Positions 1 through 9,639 of a stretch of DNA of 64,000 nt are shown here, piece by piece. The notes under the pieces are model-generated. The model saw only the letters and a program-made list of their open reading frames with translations, did not search any database and was not told the origin of the DNA. Both the position numbers and the translations under genes were made by a program. The DNA comes from Thermobifida fusca NBRC 14071 = JCM 3263 (GTDB taxonomy: Bacteria > Actinomycetota > Actinomycetes > Streptosporangiales > Streptosporangiaceae): the NCBI RefSeq assembly GCF_001592045.1, contig NZ_BCWB01000046.1, positions 1 to 64,000 of the forward strand. Direction: 5' to 3'. Every line of letters starts with the position of its first letter. Position 1 is the first letter of the stretch.

Positions 1-583
1 GGGCCTCAGCCCCTGCTCCGGTCTGGGACTGCTGCCAGGCACCTGCCTGTCCCGCGGACTGCTGGGCGCCGGTGACGTATCCGGGGGTCTGCTGCTGGTT
101 GAAGGCTTGCTGGGTACCGCTGGGGTACGAGGAGGCGGTGGCGCGGGGCACCAGGTTGGGGTCGTTGAACGCCCGGATCAAGAAGATCCCGGTGAAAACC
201 GCGACCGTCAGGTAGGCGCCTATGGTGAAGAAGTGCTGGAAGGCGCCGGCGAGGTTGAGGTCGCCGTAGGCCACAAAGCCCATGATGAGCGAGATGACGC
301 CGAGGAGCGCACCGACACCCAGTTCGATGATCGCCATCATCACGATGCCGAAGGTACGCGGCGAACGGTTCGGTGCGGTCAGCACGAGCGCCACAGCGGC
401 CAAGATCAGCGCAACGGTGCCGGGACCGATCACGCTGCCGCCGACGTCCGCGAACCGGGCCGATGTATCGGGTCCAGGCCCACCGAAGATGTGGATCAGT
501 GCGCCGAGCAGGACTGCTGCCGTGGCGCCGAGGAGCGCCCAAGCGGCCGGCTCACGCAACCGTTGAATGGATTCGTTATTCAA
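1..583 (-). CDS. Four-helix membrane protein with Gln-rich tail (3' end outside window)
   Basis: The reading frame runs leftward off the window edge, so the C-terminus is missing; 194 codons are visible. I place the start at a TTG (583) because GGAGGGG lies about 8 nt upstream. Four hydrophobic segments are evident (about residues 10-30, 50-75, 80-110 and 120-140), followed by a hydrophilic tail rich in Gln, Ser, Gly and Ala with repeated QQ pairs. No catalytic motif is visible and the family is not recognised. It is divergent from fbiA, with 215 bp between the two starts. It is probably an integral membrane protein of unknown role. Confidence 0.6.
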   Translation of the reverse strand, partial: MNNESIQRLREPAAWALLGATAAVLLGALIHIFGGPGPDTSARFADVGGSVIGPGTVALILAAVALVLTAPNRSPRTFGIVMMAIIELGVGALLGVISLIMGFVAYGDLNLAGAFQHFFTIGAYLTVAVFTGIFLIRAFNDPNLVPRATASSYPSGTQQAFNQQQTPGYVTGAQQSAGQAGAWQQSQTGAGAEA

Positions 584-798
584 GAGAGGTTCCCCTCCGC
601 AGGCTACTTCTTGTCGCGTCGGTGGAAGCTTTACATATCCGTGGTGTGGCTTGGGAAATCAGGCGAAAGGGTCTCCACGAGGCCAAAGCCTGATCACCAT
701 TCGACATGCCGCCCGTGTCCGTGTTTCCGCCGGAGACCGGACGGACATGCGGCACCGTGGGGCGCGGCGCGCAATCCCAGACTGCCAGACTTGACCCT

Positions 799-1767
799 AT
801 GCGGATAGTCGTACTGGCTGGCGGCATCGGTGGCGCACGTTTTCTCCGCGGCCTCAAAGATGCCCTGCACCACCGTGCTGAACAGGGGGAATCCCCGTCC
901 TCGATCACGGTCATCGGGAACACTGGAGACGACATCACTCTTTTCGGGCTCCGGGTCTGTCCCGATCTGGACACGGTGATGTACACCCTGGGGGGCGGGA
1001 TCAACGAGGAGCAAGGCTGGGGACGCGCCGACGAGACGTTCACGGTGCGCGAAGAGCTCATCGCCTACGGCATGCATCCCCAATGGTTCGGGCTCGGTGA
1101 CCGGGACATCGCCACCCACATCGTGCGATCGCAGATGTTGGCGGCCGGATACCCGCTCTCTGCGATCACTGAGGCGCTGTGCGACCGGTGGAAGCCGGGG
1201 GTGCGGCTGCTGCCGATGACCGACGACCAGGTAGAGACCCACGTGGTCGTAGCGGATGAGAAGGGTCGCCGCGCGATCCACTTCCAGGAGTGGTGGGTGC
1301 GGTACCGCGCCCAGATTCCCGCGGAGTCGTTCGTGAGCGTCGGCGCGGATTCCGCCAAACCCGCGCCCGGCGTCCTCTCCGCGATCGACGAAGCCGACTT
1401 CGTCCTCTTCCCGCCGTCCAACCCCGTGGTCAGTATCGGGTCTATCCTCGGCATTCCCGGAATCCGGGATGCGGTGGCCGCCAAGACCGTGGTGGGGGTC
1501 TCCCCCATCATCGGCGGGGCCCCGGTGCGGGGGATGGCGGACGCCTGTCTGCGCACGATCGGGGTGGAGACCAGCGCCCGGGCGGTGGCTGAGCACTACG
1601 GCGCCGACCTGTTGGACGGCTGGCTGGTCGACGAGGCCGATGCGGACACCGTCGTCGCGGGGGTGGAAGTGCGGGCCATGCCGCTGTACATGAGCGATCC
1701 GGAGCGCACCGCGGCGATCGCGGGCGCCGCCGTGGACCTGGCGCTGGAGCTGAAGGAACGGTCATGA
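799..1767 (+). CDS. fbiA: 2-phospho-L-lactate transferase (CofD/FbiA)
   Basis: CofD/FbiA transfers the phospholactyl (in mycobacteria, phosphoenolpyruvyl-derived) moiety of an activated guanosine diphosphate donor onto FO, giving (dehydro-)F420-0. The 322-residue product has the family hallmarks: an N-terminal [14 protein letters not shown] loop, then GNTGDD around residue 40 and a [11 protein letters not shown] stretch. The length is normal for the family. I chose ATG 799 over an in-frame upstream start because the N-terminus then begins directly with the conserved strand. The stop overlaps the fbiB start (ATGA), so the two are translationally coupled. No strong ribosome site is visible upstream. 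Confidence 0.95.
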   Translation: MRIVVLAGGIGGARFLRGLKDALHHRAEQGESPSSITVIGNTGDDITLFGLRVCPDLDTVMYTLGGGINEEQGWGRADETFTVREELIAYGMHPQWFGLGDRDIATHIVRSQMLAAGYPLSAITEALCDRWKPGVRLLPMTDDQVETHVVVADEKGRRAIHFQEWWVRYRAQIPAESFVSVGADSAKPAPGVLSAIDEADFVLFPPSNPVVSIGSILGIPGIRDAVAAKTVVGVSPIIGGAPVRGMADACLRTIGVETSARAVAEHYGADLLDGWLVDEADADTVVAGVEVRAMPLYMSDPERTAAIAGAAVDLALELKERS

Positions 1768-3035
1768 TCACGATCTGGGGAGTCGAGGGGATCCCCGAGG
1801 TGCAGCCCGGGGACGACCTTGCCGCGCTGATCGCGGAGCGGACGGAGCTCGCCGACGGCGACATCCTCGTCGTCACTTCCAAGGTGGTGAGCAAAGCCGA
1901 GGGGCGGATCCGCGCGATGAGCCGCGAGGAGGCCATCGACACGGAGACCGTGCGGGTCGTGGCCCGCCACGGCAGTACGCGGATCGTGCAGACCCGGCAC
2001 GGTCTGGTGATGGCGGCGGCCGGGGTGGACTCCTCGAATGTGGCCCCGGGGCACGTGCTGCTGCTGCCCGAGGATCCGGACGCGTCGGCGCGGCGGATCC
2101 GCGCCGGGCTGCGGGACCGCGCAGGCGTGCAGGTCGCGGTGATCATCTCGGACACGTTCGGGCGGCCGTGGCGGATGGGCCAGACCGATATCGCGATCGG
2201 GGCCGCGGGCATCGCCGCCCTGGAGGACATGCGCGGGCAGCGCGACACCCACGGCAACGTGCTCGAAGTGACGCTGAACGCGGTTGCTGACGAGCTCGCC
2301 TCCGCCGGGGAGCTGGTGAAAGGCAAGGCCTCGGGGATCCCGGTGGCTGTGGTGCGCGGCCTAGGCCACATGGTCACCGCGGAGGACGGGGAGGGTGCGC
2401 GAGTCCTGGTACGCCCCGCCGACCAGGACCTGTTCCGCTACGGTTCCCGGGACGTCATCCACGCGCGCCGCACCATCCGCGAATTCACCGACGACCCCGT
2501 GGACCCGGAGGCGGTGCGCCGCGCGGTGGCCGCGGCCATTACCGCGCCTGCCCCGCACCACACCACGCCGTGGCGGTTCGTGCTCCTGGAGTCCGCGGAC
2601 GAACGCACACGGCTGCTGGACGCGATGGCGGAAGCGTGGGTTGCGGACTTGCGGGCGGACGGGCTGTCTGAGGAGCGCATTGCGCGGCGGATCCGGCGCG
2701 GGGATGTGCTACGTCGCGCCCCCTATCTGATCGTGCCGTGCCTCGTGGCGGAGGGCGCGCACAGTTATCCGGATGAGCGCCGCGCCTCCGCGGAGCGCGC
2801 CATGTTCCTGGTGGCCATGGGTGCGGGGGTGCAGAACCTGCTCCTGGCCTTGACGGTTGAGGGCCTGGGTTCGGCGTGGGTGTCGTCCACGATGTTCTGC
2901 CCCGACGTGGTCCGCGAAGTGTTGAAGCTTCCCGAGGACTGGCAGCCGATGGGGGCGGTCGCGGTTGGGCATCCCGCGGCGCCGCCCAAGCACCGGCCGC
3001 CGCGCGACCCGGAAGCGTTCATCGAAGTGCGGTAG
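1764..3035 (+). CDS. fbiB: F420-0:gamma-glutamyl ligase with FMN-reductase domain (FbiB)
   Basis: This is a bifunctional 423-residue enzyme. Residues about 1-245 form the CofE-type ligase that adds glutamates to F420-0. About 245-423 is a nitroreductase-fold domain that in mycobacterial FbiB binds FMN and reduces dehydro-F420-0. The domain junction is visible where the [21 protein letters not shown] segment, typical of a nitroreductase N-terminus, begins. The fused form is characteristic of Actinobacteria. It overlaps fbiA by 4 nt and is followed by a strong hairpin. A GTP/metal-dependent ligase role is inferred from the family. Confidence 0.95.
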   Translation: MITIWGVEGIPEVQPGDDLAALIAERTELADGDILVVTSKVVSKAEGRIRAMSREEAIDTETVRVVARHGSTRIVQTRHGLVMAAAGVDSSNVAPGHVLLLPEDPDASARRIRAGLRDRAGVQVAVIISDTFGRPWRMGQTDIAIGAAGIAALEDMRGQRDTHGNVLEVTLNAVADELASAGELVKGKASGIPVAVVRGLGHMVTAEDGEGARVLVRPADQDLFRYGSRDVIHARRTIREFTDDPVDPEAVRRAVAAAITAPAPHHTTPWRFVLLESADERTRLLDAMAEAWVADLRADGLSEERIARRIRRGDVLRRAPYLIVPCLVAEGAHSYPDERRASAERAMFLVAMGAGVQNLLLALTVEGLGSAWVSSTMFCPDVVREVLKLPEDWQPMGAVAVGHPAAPPKHRPPRDPEAFIEVR

Positions 3036-3052
3036 CCCGCGAGAACCGGGGA

Positions 3053-3090
3053 CGTGGCGGCCGCGCTTCCGGGGAGGCGCGGCCGCCACG
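3053..3090. terminator. Bidirectional terminator between fbiB and fbiC
   Basis: A perfect 14-bp stem (3053-3066 with 3077-3090, core GTGGCGGCCGCGC) closes a 10-nt loop between the two convergent F420 genes. There is no T-run, which is common in high-GC actinomycetes. It can serve both strands. Confidence 0.8.
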
Positions 3091-3105
3091 GGCAGCAAGC
3101 CCGGA

Positions 3106-5751
3106 TCAGACCACGGGCAGCCGGGTGCGGCGCAGGCTCGCGGCCACCCCGTCGTTGGCTTCGGCGATGGCGCGGCGCTCCGCGGGCACTTCCCGGTAGA
3201 GGGTGTCGCGCTGGCGCAGAGGGCGTCCGAGCGGTTCTACCATGGCGCGCATCTCGCTGATGGTTTTGAACGACCCGTTGGTGGAGCCCGCCATCCGGCT
3301 GATGGTCTCTTCCATCAGGGTGCCGCCGATGTCGTTGACGCCGCCGGCGAGGAGGCGCCGGCACTGCTCCTCAGACAGTTTCACCCACGAGCACTGGATG
3401 TTGTCGATCGCGCCGTGCAGCAGGAGACGGGCGAGGGCGTGCACGGCCCGGTTCTCCTGTTCGGTGGGCCCGGTCCGCGACAGCCCGGCCAGGTAGATGG
3501 GCGCGTTGGTGTGCACGAAGGGGAGCAGCACGAATTCGGTGAACCCGGGGCGGCCGTTCTGTTCCAGGGAGCGTTCCTGCAGCGAGCGGATGAGCCGGAT
3601 GTGGGCGACCCAGTGGTGCGGGGCGTCCACGTGCCCGTACATCATCGTGGCCGTGGTGGGGATGCCGAGGTCGTGGGCGGCGGTGATGACCTCGATCCAC
3701 TGGGCGGTGGGCAGTTTCCCCTTGGTGAGGACCCAGCGCACGTCGTCGTCGAGGATCTCCGCGGCAGTGCCGGGAAGGGAGTCGAGTCCGGCTTCGCGGG
3801 CCCGGAGCAGCCATTCGCGGATCGGGAGGTTGGTGCGGGACACGCCGTTCATGACCTCCATGGGGCTGAACGCGTGGATGTGCATGTCGGGGGTCCGCTC
3901 CCGGACTGCCCGGGCGATGTCGAAGTAGGCGGTTCCCGGCAGGTCGGGGTGGATCCCGCCTTGCATGCACACTTCGGTGGCCCCGGCCTCCCACGCTTCG
4001 GCGGCCCGGTCTGCGACCTGTTCGAGGGAGAGGGTGTAGGCGTCGGCGTCGGTGCGGCGCTGCGCAAAAGCGCAGAACCGGCATCCCGTGTAGCAGACGT
4101 TGGTGAAGTTGATGTTGCGGGTGACGACGAAGGTGATCTCGTCGCCCACGGTGTCGCGGCGGACCCGGTCGGCGAGGTCGGCGAGCGCTTCCAGTTCGGG
4201 GCCGTCCGCGGCGAGCAGGGCCAGGGCGTCGCGGTCGGTGATCCCGGCAGGATCGTCTTCGGCACGGCGCAGGGCGGCACGGATCTCCGGGTCGAACCGG
4301 TGGGGTGCCCGCGTGTCGCGGGCGGGTTGGGCGATGCGTGCGCGGAGTTCCGACCAGTCGCCGTAGACGGAGTCGAAGTCGCCGCGCCGGTCGCTGCTGC
4401 GGCCTGCGGTGTCGATGTCCTTGTGGAGGTTGGTCCGGCCCCCGGATTCGAGGCTGGCGGGCTCCTGCCAGGGGCGCCCAGTGATGACGGCGTCGGGGCG
4501 GGCCAGCCCGGTCTCCGGGTCGGCGAGGACAGCGACGTGGTCGTGGAGGCGCGGGTCGATCCACGGTTCGCCTTGGCGCACGTATTCGGGGTAGACGGTG
4601 AGGCGTTCCCGGAGGGTGAAGCCTGCCGCGGCAGTGCGTTCGGCGAGCAGGTCGATCTGCGGCCAGGGGCGTTCCGGGTTGACATGGTCGGGGGTGAGCG
4701 GTGAGACCCCGCCCCAGTCGTCGATGCCGGCGCGCAGCATGAGCGTGAACTCGTCGCCTGTGCCCTGCTCCGGGTTCCCGTCGTCGGTGATGAGGTTGGG
4801 CGGCGCTTGGATGTGGGCTTTGGGGCCCAGCAGGATGCGGGTGACGGCGATGGTGGCGGCGAGGTCTTCGAGGTCGGCGTCGGGCCAGTCGCGCAGCGCG
4901 GTGTCCGGTTTGGCGCGGAAGTTCTGCACGATGACTTCCTGGATCGCGCCGTACTGGCGGGCGATCTTGCGGATCGCGAAGATCGAGTCGACGCGTTCCG
5001 CGAGGGTTTCGCCGATGCCGATGAGGATGCCCGTGGTGAAGGGGACCGTGGAGCGTCCCGCGTCTTCGAGGACGCGCAGCCGCACCACGGGGTCTTTGTC
5101 CGGGCTGCCGTAGTGGACTTGGCCGCGTTCCGTGAATAGCCGCCGCGCCGTGGTTTCCAGCATCATGCCCATGGACGGGGCGACCGGCTTGAGGCGTTGG
5201 AAGTCGCTCCAGGTGAGCACTCCCGGGTTGAGGTGCGGCAGCAGCCCGGTTTCTTCGAGGACGCGGATGGCCATGGCCCGCACGTAGGAGAGGGTGTCGT
5301 CGTAGCCTTGCTCGTCGAGCCAGGCGCGGGCTTGCGGCCAGCGGTCTTCCGGCCGGTCCCCGAGGGTGAACAGTGCTTCTTTGCAGCCGAGGGCCGCGCC
5401 TTGGCGGGCGATCTCGAGCACCTCGTCCGGGGACAGGTAGGGGGCGGACAGTTTCGCGGGGGCGGTGGCAAACGTGCAGTAGTGGCAGCGGTCCCGGCAC
5501 AGCCGGGTCAGGGGGATGAAGACTTTGCGGCTGTAGGTGATGACGCCGGGGCGTCCAGCCGCGGCAAGCCCAGCATCGCGGATGCGGGAGGCGTGGTCGA
5601 GGAGGGCCTCCAAGTCGTCGCCGCGGGCGTGCAAGAGGATTTCCGCTTCGGTCGGGTCCAGGGTCTTGCCGTCCCTGACCCGGGCTAGTGCACGCCGCAG
5701 AGCAGCGGCCGAGGGAACCACTTCCTTCATCCCGTTTCCAGAACCACTCAT
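3106..5751 (-). CDS. fbiC: FO synthase, fused CofG-CofH (FbiC)
   Basis: This radical-SAM enzyme builds the deazaflavin FO from tyrosine and 5-amino-6-ribitylaminouracil. The 881-residue protein carries two radical-SAM halves. The CofG-like N-terminal half has C85-x3-C89-x2-C92 ([12 protein letters not shown]). The CofH-like C-terminal half has a second cluster motif around residue 550 ([13 protein letters not shown]). The length matches mycobacterial FbiC (about 856). ATG 5751 has no Shine-Dalgarno but sits 6 nt after a TATTGT hexamer, so it may be leaderless. The alternative ATG at 5730 has a weak GGAAACGGG site. It is convergent with fbiAB. Confidence 0.95.
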   Translation of the reverse strand: MSGSGNGMKEVVPSAAALRRALARVRDGKTLDPTEAEILLHARGDDLEALLDHASRIRDAGLAAAGRPGVITYSRKVFIPLTRLCRDRCHYCTFATAPAKLSAPYLSPDEVLEIARQGAALGCKEALFTLGDRPEDRWPQARAWLDEQGYDDTLSYVRAMAIRVLEETGLLPHLNPGVLTWSDFQRLKPVAPSMGMMLETTARRLFTERGQVHYGSPDKDPVVRLRVLEDAGRSTVPFTTGILIGIGETLAERVDSIFAIRKIARQYGAIQEVIVQNFRAKPDTALRDWPDADLEDLAATIAVTRILLGPKAHIQAPPNLITDDGNPEQGTGDEFTLMLRAGIDDWGGVSPLTPDHVNPERPWPQIDLLAERTAAAGFTLRERLTVYPEYVRQGEPWIDPRLHDHVAVLADPETGLARPDAVITGRPWQEPASLESGGRTNLHKDIDTAGRSSDRRGDFDSVYGDWSELRARIAQPARDTRAPHRFDPEIRAALRRAEDDPAGITDRDALALLAADGPELEALADLADRVRRDTVGDEITFVVTRNINFTNVCYTGCRFCAFAQRRTDADAYTLSLEQVADRAAEAWEAGATEVCMQGGIHPDLPGTAYFDIARAVRERTPDMHIHAFSPMEVMNGVSRTNLPIREWLLRAREAGLDSLPGTAAEILDDDVRWVLTKGKLPTAQWIEVITAAHDLGIPTTATMMYGHVDAPHHWVAHIRLIRSLQERSLEQNGRPGFTEFVLLPFVHTNAPIYLAGLSRTGPTEQENRAVHALARLLLHGAIDNIQCSWVKLSEEQCRRLLAGGVNDIGGTLMEETISRMAGSTNGSFKTISEMRAMVEPLGRPLRQRDTLYREVPAERRAIAEANDGVAASLRRTRLPVV

Positions 5752-5757
5752 GGGCGC

Positions 5758-5763
5758 ACAATA
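5758..5763 (-). promoter_or_regulatory. Candidate -10 of a leaderless fbiC promoter
   Basis: On the minus strand TATTGT fits the actinobacterial TANNNT -10 hexamer and is separated from ATG 5751 by 6 nt, placing the predicted transcription start at or next to the start codon. No clear -35 was seen. Predicted only. Confidence 0.4.
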
Positions 5764-5838
5764 CGCCGTGGGCTTCACCGTTGAGCGCGCGGGCCCGCCG
5801 GTATGTCCCGTCTGTTTCTTCCCTTCCACCACCCCACC

Positions 5839-5852
5839 ATATTCATGATTAT
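5839..5852. promoter_or_regulatory. AT-rich near-palindrome upstream of fbiC
   Basis: ATATTCATGATTAT matches its own reverse complement at 12 of 14 positions. It lies in an unusually AT-rich stretch (about 5835-5865) between the fbiC start and the methyltransferase stop. It could be an operator for fbiC; no regulator can be named. Confidence 0.3.
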
Positions 5853-5870
5853 TGTTAGAAGGGTAAGGGG

Positions 5871-6572
5871 TTACTGTTTGCGGGCGTGGCAGAGCACGAT
5901 GCTGCCCTGGGTGTTCGGGTGGCGGCGGTCGCTCCACGCGACGAACGGGATGAGCGGGGCCGCAGCGTTGAACCCGACCCGGCCGCCGTAGGCGGACAGG
6001 GTGAGATAGGCGCGCTCCATGCGGCGCGACCGGAACTGGTAGCGGTAGTCCACCAGGGTGAAGCCGCACGCGCCGAGCAGGGCTTGCAAGGTCTCGTGGG
6101 TGTAGGTGCGGTGCACGTGGTAGCGGCGGCAGTGCGCGTCGAACAGGTGCGGCCATTCGGCGCGGCGGGACAGGCAGTCCGCGGACAGGACAAGGTCGCC
6201 GCCGGGTTTGAGGACTCGGGCCATTTCACGGAGGGCCGCGGGCCCGTCAGTGAAGTGCTCAAGAGCACAGACCGACATGATCTTGTCGATACTGGCGTTG
6301 GCGAACGGCAGCCGCAGGGCGTCGCCTTCGATGAGCGCCGGCGCGTGGGAGATCCGCTGGCCGCGCAGCATCTTGTGCCGGGCCAGGTCGAGGGAGACGG
6401 CTCGCGCGCCGCGGCGGCGGGCCTGCGCCGCCCAGTAGCCGTCGCCGCCCGCGACGTCGAGCACCACCTGCCCGGTCAGGTCGCGGCCCAGCCACCGCAG
6501 CAGTGTGCCTGCTTCCCGGTAGCGGCACACGTGGATCTGGTGGCCCAGGAAGGCTACGGCGTCAGCGAACAC
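5871..6572 (-). CDS. Class I SAM-dependent methyltransferase
   Basis: The 233-residue protein has a Rossmann methyltransferase core. Motif I is [16 protein letters not shown] (about residues 36-51), an acidic residue follows in [11 protein letters not shown], and [21 protein letters not shown] covers motifs II and [20 protein letters not shown] is typical of UbiE/Methyltransf_11 proteins. The substrate is unknown. It starts with GTG preceded by TAGGGT at 6-nt spacing and no Shine-Dalgarno, and is divergent from the membrane protein at 6668. Its position at the edge of a glycosyltransferase locus suggests an envelope lipid or glycan target; this is inference. Confidence 0.8.
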   Translation of the reverse strand: MFADAVAFLGHQIHVCRYREAGTLLRWLGRDLTGQVVLDVAGGDGYWAAQARRRGARAVSLDLARHKMLRGQRISHAPALIEGDALRLPFANASIDKIMSVCALEHFTDGPAALREMARVLKPGGDLVLSADCLSRRAEWPHLFDAHCRRYHVHRTYTHETLQALLGACGFTLVDYRYQFRSRRMERAYLTLSAYGGRVGFNAAAPLIPFVAWSDRRHPNTQGSIVLCHARKQ

Positions 6573-6578
6573 GGGCCC

Positions 6579-6584
6579 ACCCTA
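6579..6584 (-). promoter_or_regulatory. Candidate -10 of a leaderless methyltransferase promoter
   Basis: TAGGGT on the minus strand lies 6 nt upstream of GTG 6572. It faces a second TANNNT element (6656-6661) for the divergent gene. Confidence 0.35.
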
Positions 6585-6655
6585 CTGGCCCTGTCGGACA
6601 GCCGGAAAACAGTAGTGGTGCGCCCAGGACTGCTCCCCGGGCCGACGCGGCGGCT

Positions 6656-6661
6656 TAGGCT
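6656..6661 (+). promoter_or_regulatory. Candidate -10 of a leaderless promoter for the 6668 gene
   Basis: TAGGCT lies 6 nt before GTG 6668. No ribosome binding site is present, so the transcript may begin at the start codon. Confidence 0.35.
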
Positions 6662-6667
6662 GGCCGG

Positions 6668-7603
6668 GTGGTGAGCCGTCTCCGCGTCCAGCGACGGGTG
6701 CGCAGTGCCGTGGTGGTCGTCGTCCTCGGCTGTGCTGTGCTTGCGCTCCGCGCCCGGTGGGACGAGGCCGGGGCCGCGCTCGTCGCCCTGTCCCCGTGGA
6801 CCGTGGCCGGTGCGCTCGCTGCCGCACTCGCCGGGCTGGGCACGCAGATGCTGGCGTGGCGGGCCCTGCTCGCCGACCTGGGTTCTCCCCTGCCCGTCCC
6901 GGTCGCGGCCCGGGTGATGTTCGTCGGCCAGCTCGGCAAGTACGTACCCGGGTCGGTGTGGGCGTTCCTCGCCCAAGTAGAACTCGCCCGGGACCGCGCG
7001 GTGCCGCGCTACCGGGCGGCCGCCGCCACCGTCCTGGCGATCACGGTGACATTGACCGTGAACTTGCTGGTCGCCGCGGTGCTGCTGCCGATCGCGGCCC
7101 AAGAGGCGGCACGGCGCTGGTGGTGGGTGCTGGCCGCGGCTCCGCTTCTGCTGCTCTTCACCCACCCGCGGCTGGTGACCTGGGTGTTGCACGGGGTGCT
7201 GCGCCGGATCGGCCGGGTGCGCACCGACGTGGACGCGGAACTCGACCGGGTGAGCGGGCGGGGCATGGCCGCCGCCGTGGGCTGGTCACTCCTGTCCTGG
7301 CTGCCGCTCGGGGCGCACGTGTGGCTGCTGGTGGCAGGGGTGGGCGGCGGCTGGGATTCGTGGGCTGCCGCTACCGGCGGCTACGCCCTGGCGTGGACCC
7401 TGGGCCTGCTCGTCGTGTTCGCGCCTGCCGGGCTGGGAGTCCGGGAAGCGGTCCTGGTGACCGCGTTGGCCCCGCTCCTCGACGCGGGGGCAGCGCTGGT
7501 GGTGGCCGCCCTGTCTCGGCTGGTGATGACCGTTGCCGACCTCCTGTGGGCCCTGCTCTGCCTGGCCGCGGTACGCCCCCCGGCTGCTCCGGATCCGCAA
7601 TGA
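6668..7603 (+). CDS. Flippase-like (LPG synthase/AglD-type, UPF0104) membrane protein
   Basis: The 311-residue protein is mostly hydrophobic, with about eight helices. It contains features of the lysylphosphatidylglycerol-synthase transmembrane family: a GQLGKYVPGSVWAFLAQVELAR segment near residue 85 and an FAPAGLGVREAVL segment near residue 255. Such proteins accompany glycosyltransferases in archaeal N-glycosylation and actinomycete envelope loci, where they are thought to move or handle lipid-linked intermediates. The catalytic domain of MprF is absent. The stop at 7603 lies only 3 bp from the convergent GT4 gene stop. The start is GTG (a second GTG follows immediately). Confidence 0.75.
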   Translation: MVSRLRVQRRVRSAVVVVVLGCAVLALRARWDEAGAALVALSPWTVAGALAAALAGLGTQMLAWRALLADLGSPLPVPVAARVMFVGQLGKYVPGSVWAFLAQVELARDRAVPRYRAAAATVLAITVTLTVNLLVAAVLLPIAAQEAARRWWWVLAAAPLLLLFTHPRLVTWVLHGVLRRIGRVRTDVDAELDRVSGRGMAAAVGWSLLSWLPLGAHVWLLVAGVGGGWDSWAAATGGYALAWTLGLLVVFAPAGLGVREAVLVTALAPLLDAGAALVVAALSRLVMTVADLLWALLCLAAVRPPAAPDPQ

Positions 7604-7606
7604 CCC

Positions 7607-8701
7607 CTATCCGGCCGTGTCGGTGAGGGCCGCAAGGTACCGGTCCCAGGAGGCGTCGGTGTCGACCGGCCGGACCCCCGCCCGCAGCGCGTCCAGACGG
7701 CCGGGCGCATAGCAGTCGGCGATCGCTCGCGCCAGATCCGCGGGATCGTCGGGGCGGCACAGCAGTCCGTCCACCCCGTCGCGGACCTGGTCGGGCAGGG
7801 TGCCCACGCGGGTGGCAATCACCGGCACGCCGTGGGCGTGGGCCAGCCACACGTTCTGGGTGGCGGTGGCCGAGCGGTAGGGCAGCACCACCGCGTCACA
7901 CTCAGCGAACAGGGCGGGCAGCTCCCCGGCGGGCACGTATCCTTCCCGCCACTCCACCCGGTGGGCGACGCCGAGCTGCTCGGCGAGCGCCCGCAGCTCC
8001 GCGGAACCGCCCCAGAACTCGCCCGCCACGGTCAACGCCACCTCCGGCGGCCCGGCCGCGAGCGCCCGCAGCAGCACGTCCACCCCCTTGTAGGGGCGGA
8101 CGATCCCGAAGAACAGCAGGCGGTGCCGCACCCCCGGGGGCCGCGGCTGGCGCGGGCCGATGTCCGGCAGGTGCGGGGGCAGTTCCGCCATGCGCACGGG
8201 CGGGCCGCTGCCGCCCAGCAAGCGGTCGGCGAGAGCACGCTGCTGCGGCGAATGGGTGAGGACCGCGTCGACGCGGCGGAGCAGGGCCCGCATCAGTGCG
8301 GTGTCCCCGGGCCGCTGTTCGTGCGGCAGGACGTTGTGGCAGAGCGCCACCACGCGGGCTGCTGTCCCGCAGCCGGCGCGCAGGACGAGATAGGGGGGAA
8401 CCTGGACGGGAGAGAAGACGGCGAGTGCGACGAGGTCGGCTTCACGGCCCGCCCTGCGGCCGACCCGGTACCAGCTGTCGGGCCGGTACCAGGCGAGGTC
8501 GCGGCGGGTGCCGGGGTAGGGCGGGCCTTCCGGTTCTGTGACGGTCTGCTGCCCCGGGTACAGCAGCGCCGGGTACTGGGCACGCCACGATTCGATGACG
8601 ACCCGGTGTCCTGCAGCGGCCAGCCGGTGGGCGAGTTCGGTGGTGTGCCGGGCCCCTCCGCCCTTGTACGGGTGGGTCGGGCCCACCAGGGTGATCCGCA
8701 T
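7607..8701 (-). CDS. GT4-family glycosyltransferase
   Basis: The 364-residue protein has a GT-B fold of family 4. The N-terminal glycine-rich loop HPYKGGGARHTTELAHRL binds acceptor or donor, and the C-terminal half contains FFGIVRPYKGVDVLLRAL and an AECDAVVLPYRSATATQNV stretch at the E-x7-E position. It probably adds a sugar from a nucleotide donor to a lipid-linked acceptor on the cytoplasmic face. AGGGAAG lies 6 nt upstream of ATG 8701. It is downstream of and co-oriented with the GT2 (13-bp gap) and the GT-C protein, forming a three-gene leftward unit. Confidence 0.85.
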   Translation of the reverse strand: MRITLVGPTHPYKGGGARHTTELAHRLAAAGHRVVIESWRAQYPALLYPGQQTVTEPEGPPYPGTRRDLAWYRPDSWYRVGRRAGREADLVALAVFSPVQVPPYLVLRAGCGTAARVVALCHNVLPHEQRPGDTALMRALLRRVDAVLTHSPQQRALADRLLGGSGPPVRMAELPPHLPDIGPRQPRPPGVRHRLLFFGIVRPYKGVDVLLRALAAGPPEVALTVAGEFWGGSAELRALAEQLGVAHRVEWREGYVPAGELPALFAECDAVVLPYRSATATQNVWLAHAHGVPVIATRVGTLPDQVRDGVDGLLCRPDDPADLARAIADCYAPGRLDALRAGVRPVDTDASWDRYLAALTDTAG

Positions 8702-8714
8702 GGCTGCTTCCCTG

Positions 8715-9632
8715 TCAGGAGTCGCGGGACCGCACGATGAGATCGGCCAGCAGCCCCATTGCGGCGACGATGAGCCCGGTCATGAGCAGCATGATCGTGT
8801 TGTTGCGGATGTAGACCGGATCGGTGACCACGTCGTAGACGACCTTGAGCACGCCGGTGCCGAGCAGGAACAGGGCAGGCGGCATGAGCACCTTCAACGG
8901 GTTGAAGTACATGACCATCCGCAGCACTTGCAGCAGGTAGCGGTAGGCGTCGCGCACGGGCCGGAATTTGGAGCGCCCGGCCCGCTTGGCGTAGCTCACC
9001 GGTTCGTAGTGGATGGCGTGCTGGTTGGACAGGAAGGCCAGGGTGATGGTGGTGACGCAGGAGAACCCCGGGGGCAGCAGCCGCAGGTAGGGCAGGGACA
9101 CGTCGCGGCGGAAGGCGCGCAGCCCCGAGTTCAGGTCAGGGATGTGCGAGTTCGTGAGGAGCTCGGCGAGCTTGCGGACCAGCCACTTGGCGGGGACGCG
9201 CAGGAACCGGTAGCTGCCCATCTCCTGGTCGCGGGCCCCCACCACCTGGTCGATGGTGTCGTCCTTGAGAAGGATGTCCACGAGCTCGGGGATGCGCTCA
9301 TTGGGATAGGACATGTCCGCATCGGTCCACACGACGATCTCGCCGCGAGCGCGCTGGGTTCCGATGCGGCGCACAGTTCCCGCCCCGCCGTTGGTGGAGA
9401 ACGCGATGACCTTCAGGTTCGGGAAGTGGAGTTCGGCGTCGCGCAGTCGGGCAAGGGTGTCGTCGGTGGAGGCGTCGTCGAACGCGAGCAGTTCATAGGA
9501 ATGGCCGCTGGCGTCCATTGCCGCACAGATCCGTTCGATCTCGGCGACCACGTGGTCCTGCTCGTTATAGCAGGGCAGGACGATCGTGACGCGGGGATCG
9601 GCGTGCTGCGGGCTGGGGGCGGTCTCACTCAC
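8715..9632 (-). CDS. GT2-family glycosyltransferase with two C-terminal membrane helices
   Basis: The 305-residue protein has a GT-A domain with VTIVLPCYNEQDHV (about residue 15), FDDASTDDT and a WTDADMSYP metal-binding DxD region, as in dolichyl/undecaprenyl-phosphate mannosyl- or glucosyltransferases. Two C-terminal hydrophobic segments (about 245-265 and 275-297) probably anchor it. Such enzymes charge polyprenyl phosphate with one sugar, which a GT-C enzyme then uses outside the membrane. The neighbouring GT-C-like protein (9640-11676) fits that pairing. It starts at GTG, 7 nt after the upstream stop, with no ribosome site visible, suggesting coupling. Confidence 0.85.
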   Translation of the reverse strand: MSETAPSPQHADPRVTIVLPCYNEQDHVVAEIERICAAMDASGHSYELLAFDDASTDDTLARLRDAELHFPNLKVIAFSTNGGAGTVRRIGTQRARGEIVVWTDADMSYPNERIPELVDILLKDDTIDQVVGARDQEMGSYRFLRVPAKWLVRKLAELLTNSHIPDLNSGLRAFRRDVSLPYLRLLPPGFSCVTTITLAFLSNQHAIHYEPVSYAKRAGRSKFRPVRDAYRYLLQVLRMVMYFNPLKVLMPPALFLLGTGVLKVVYDVVTDPVYIRNNTIMLLMTGLIVAAMGLLADLIVRSRDS

Positions 9633-9639
9633 GGTGCGA

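Noticed and set aside
2965-4704. 579-codon plus-strand frame opposite fbiC
   Set aside because: fbiC on the other strand has both radical-SAM clusters and full length; the plus frame is Gly/Val/Arg-rich without motifs.
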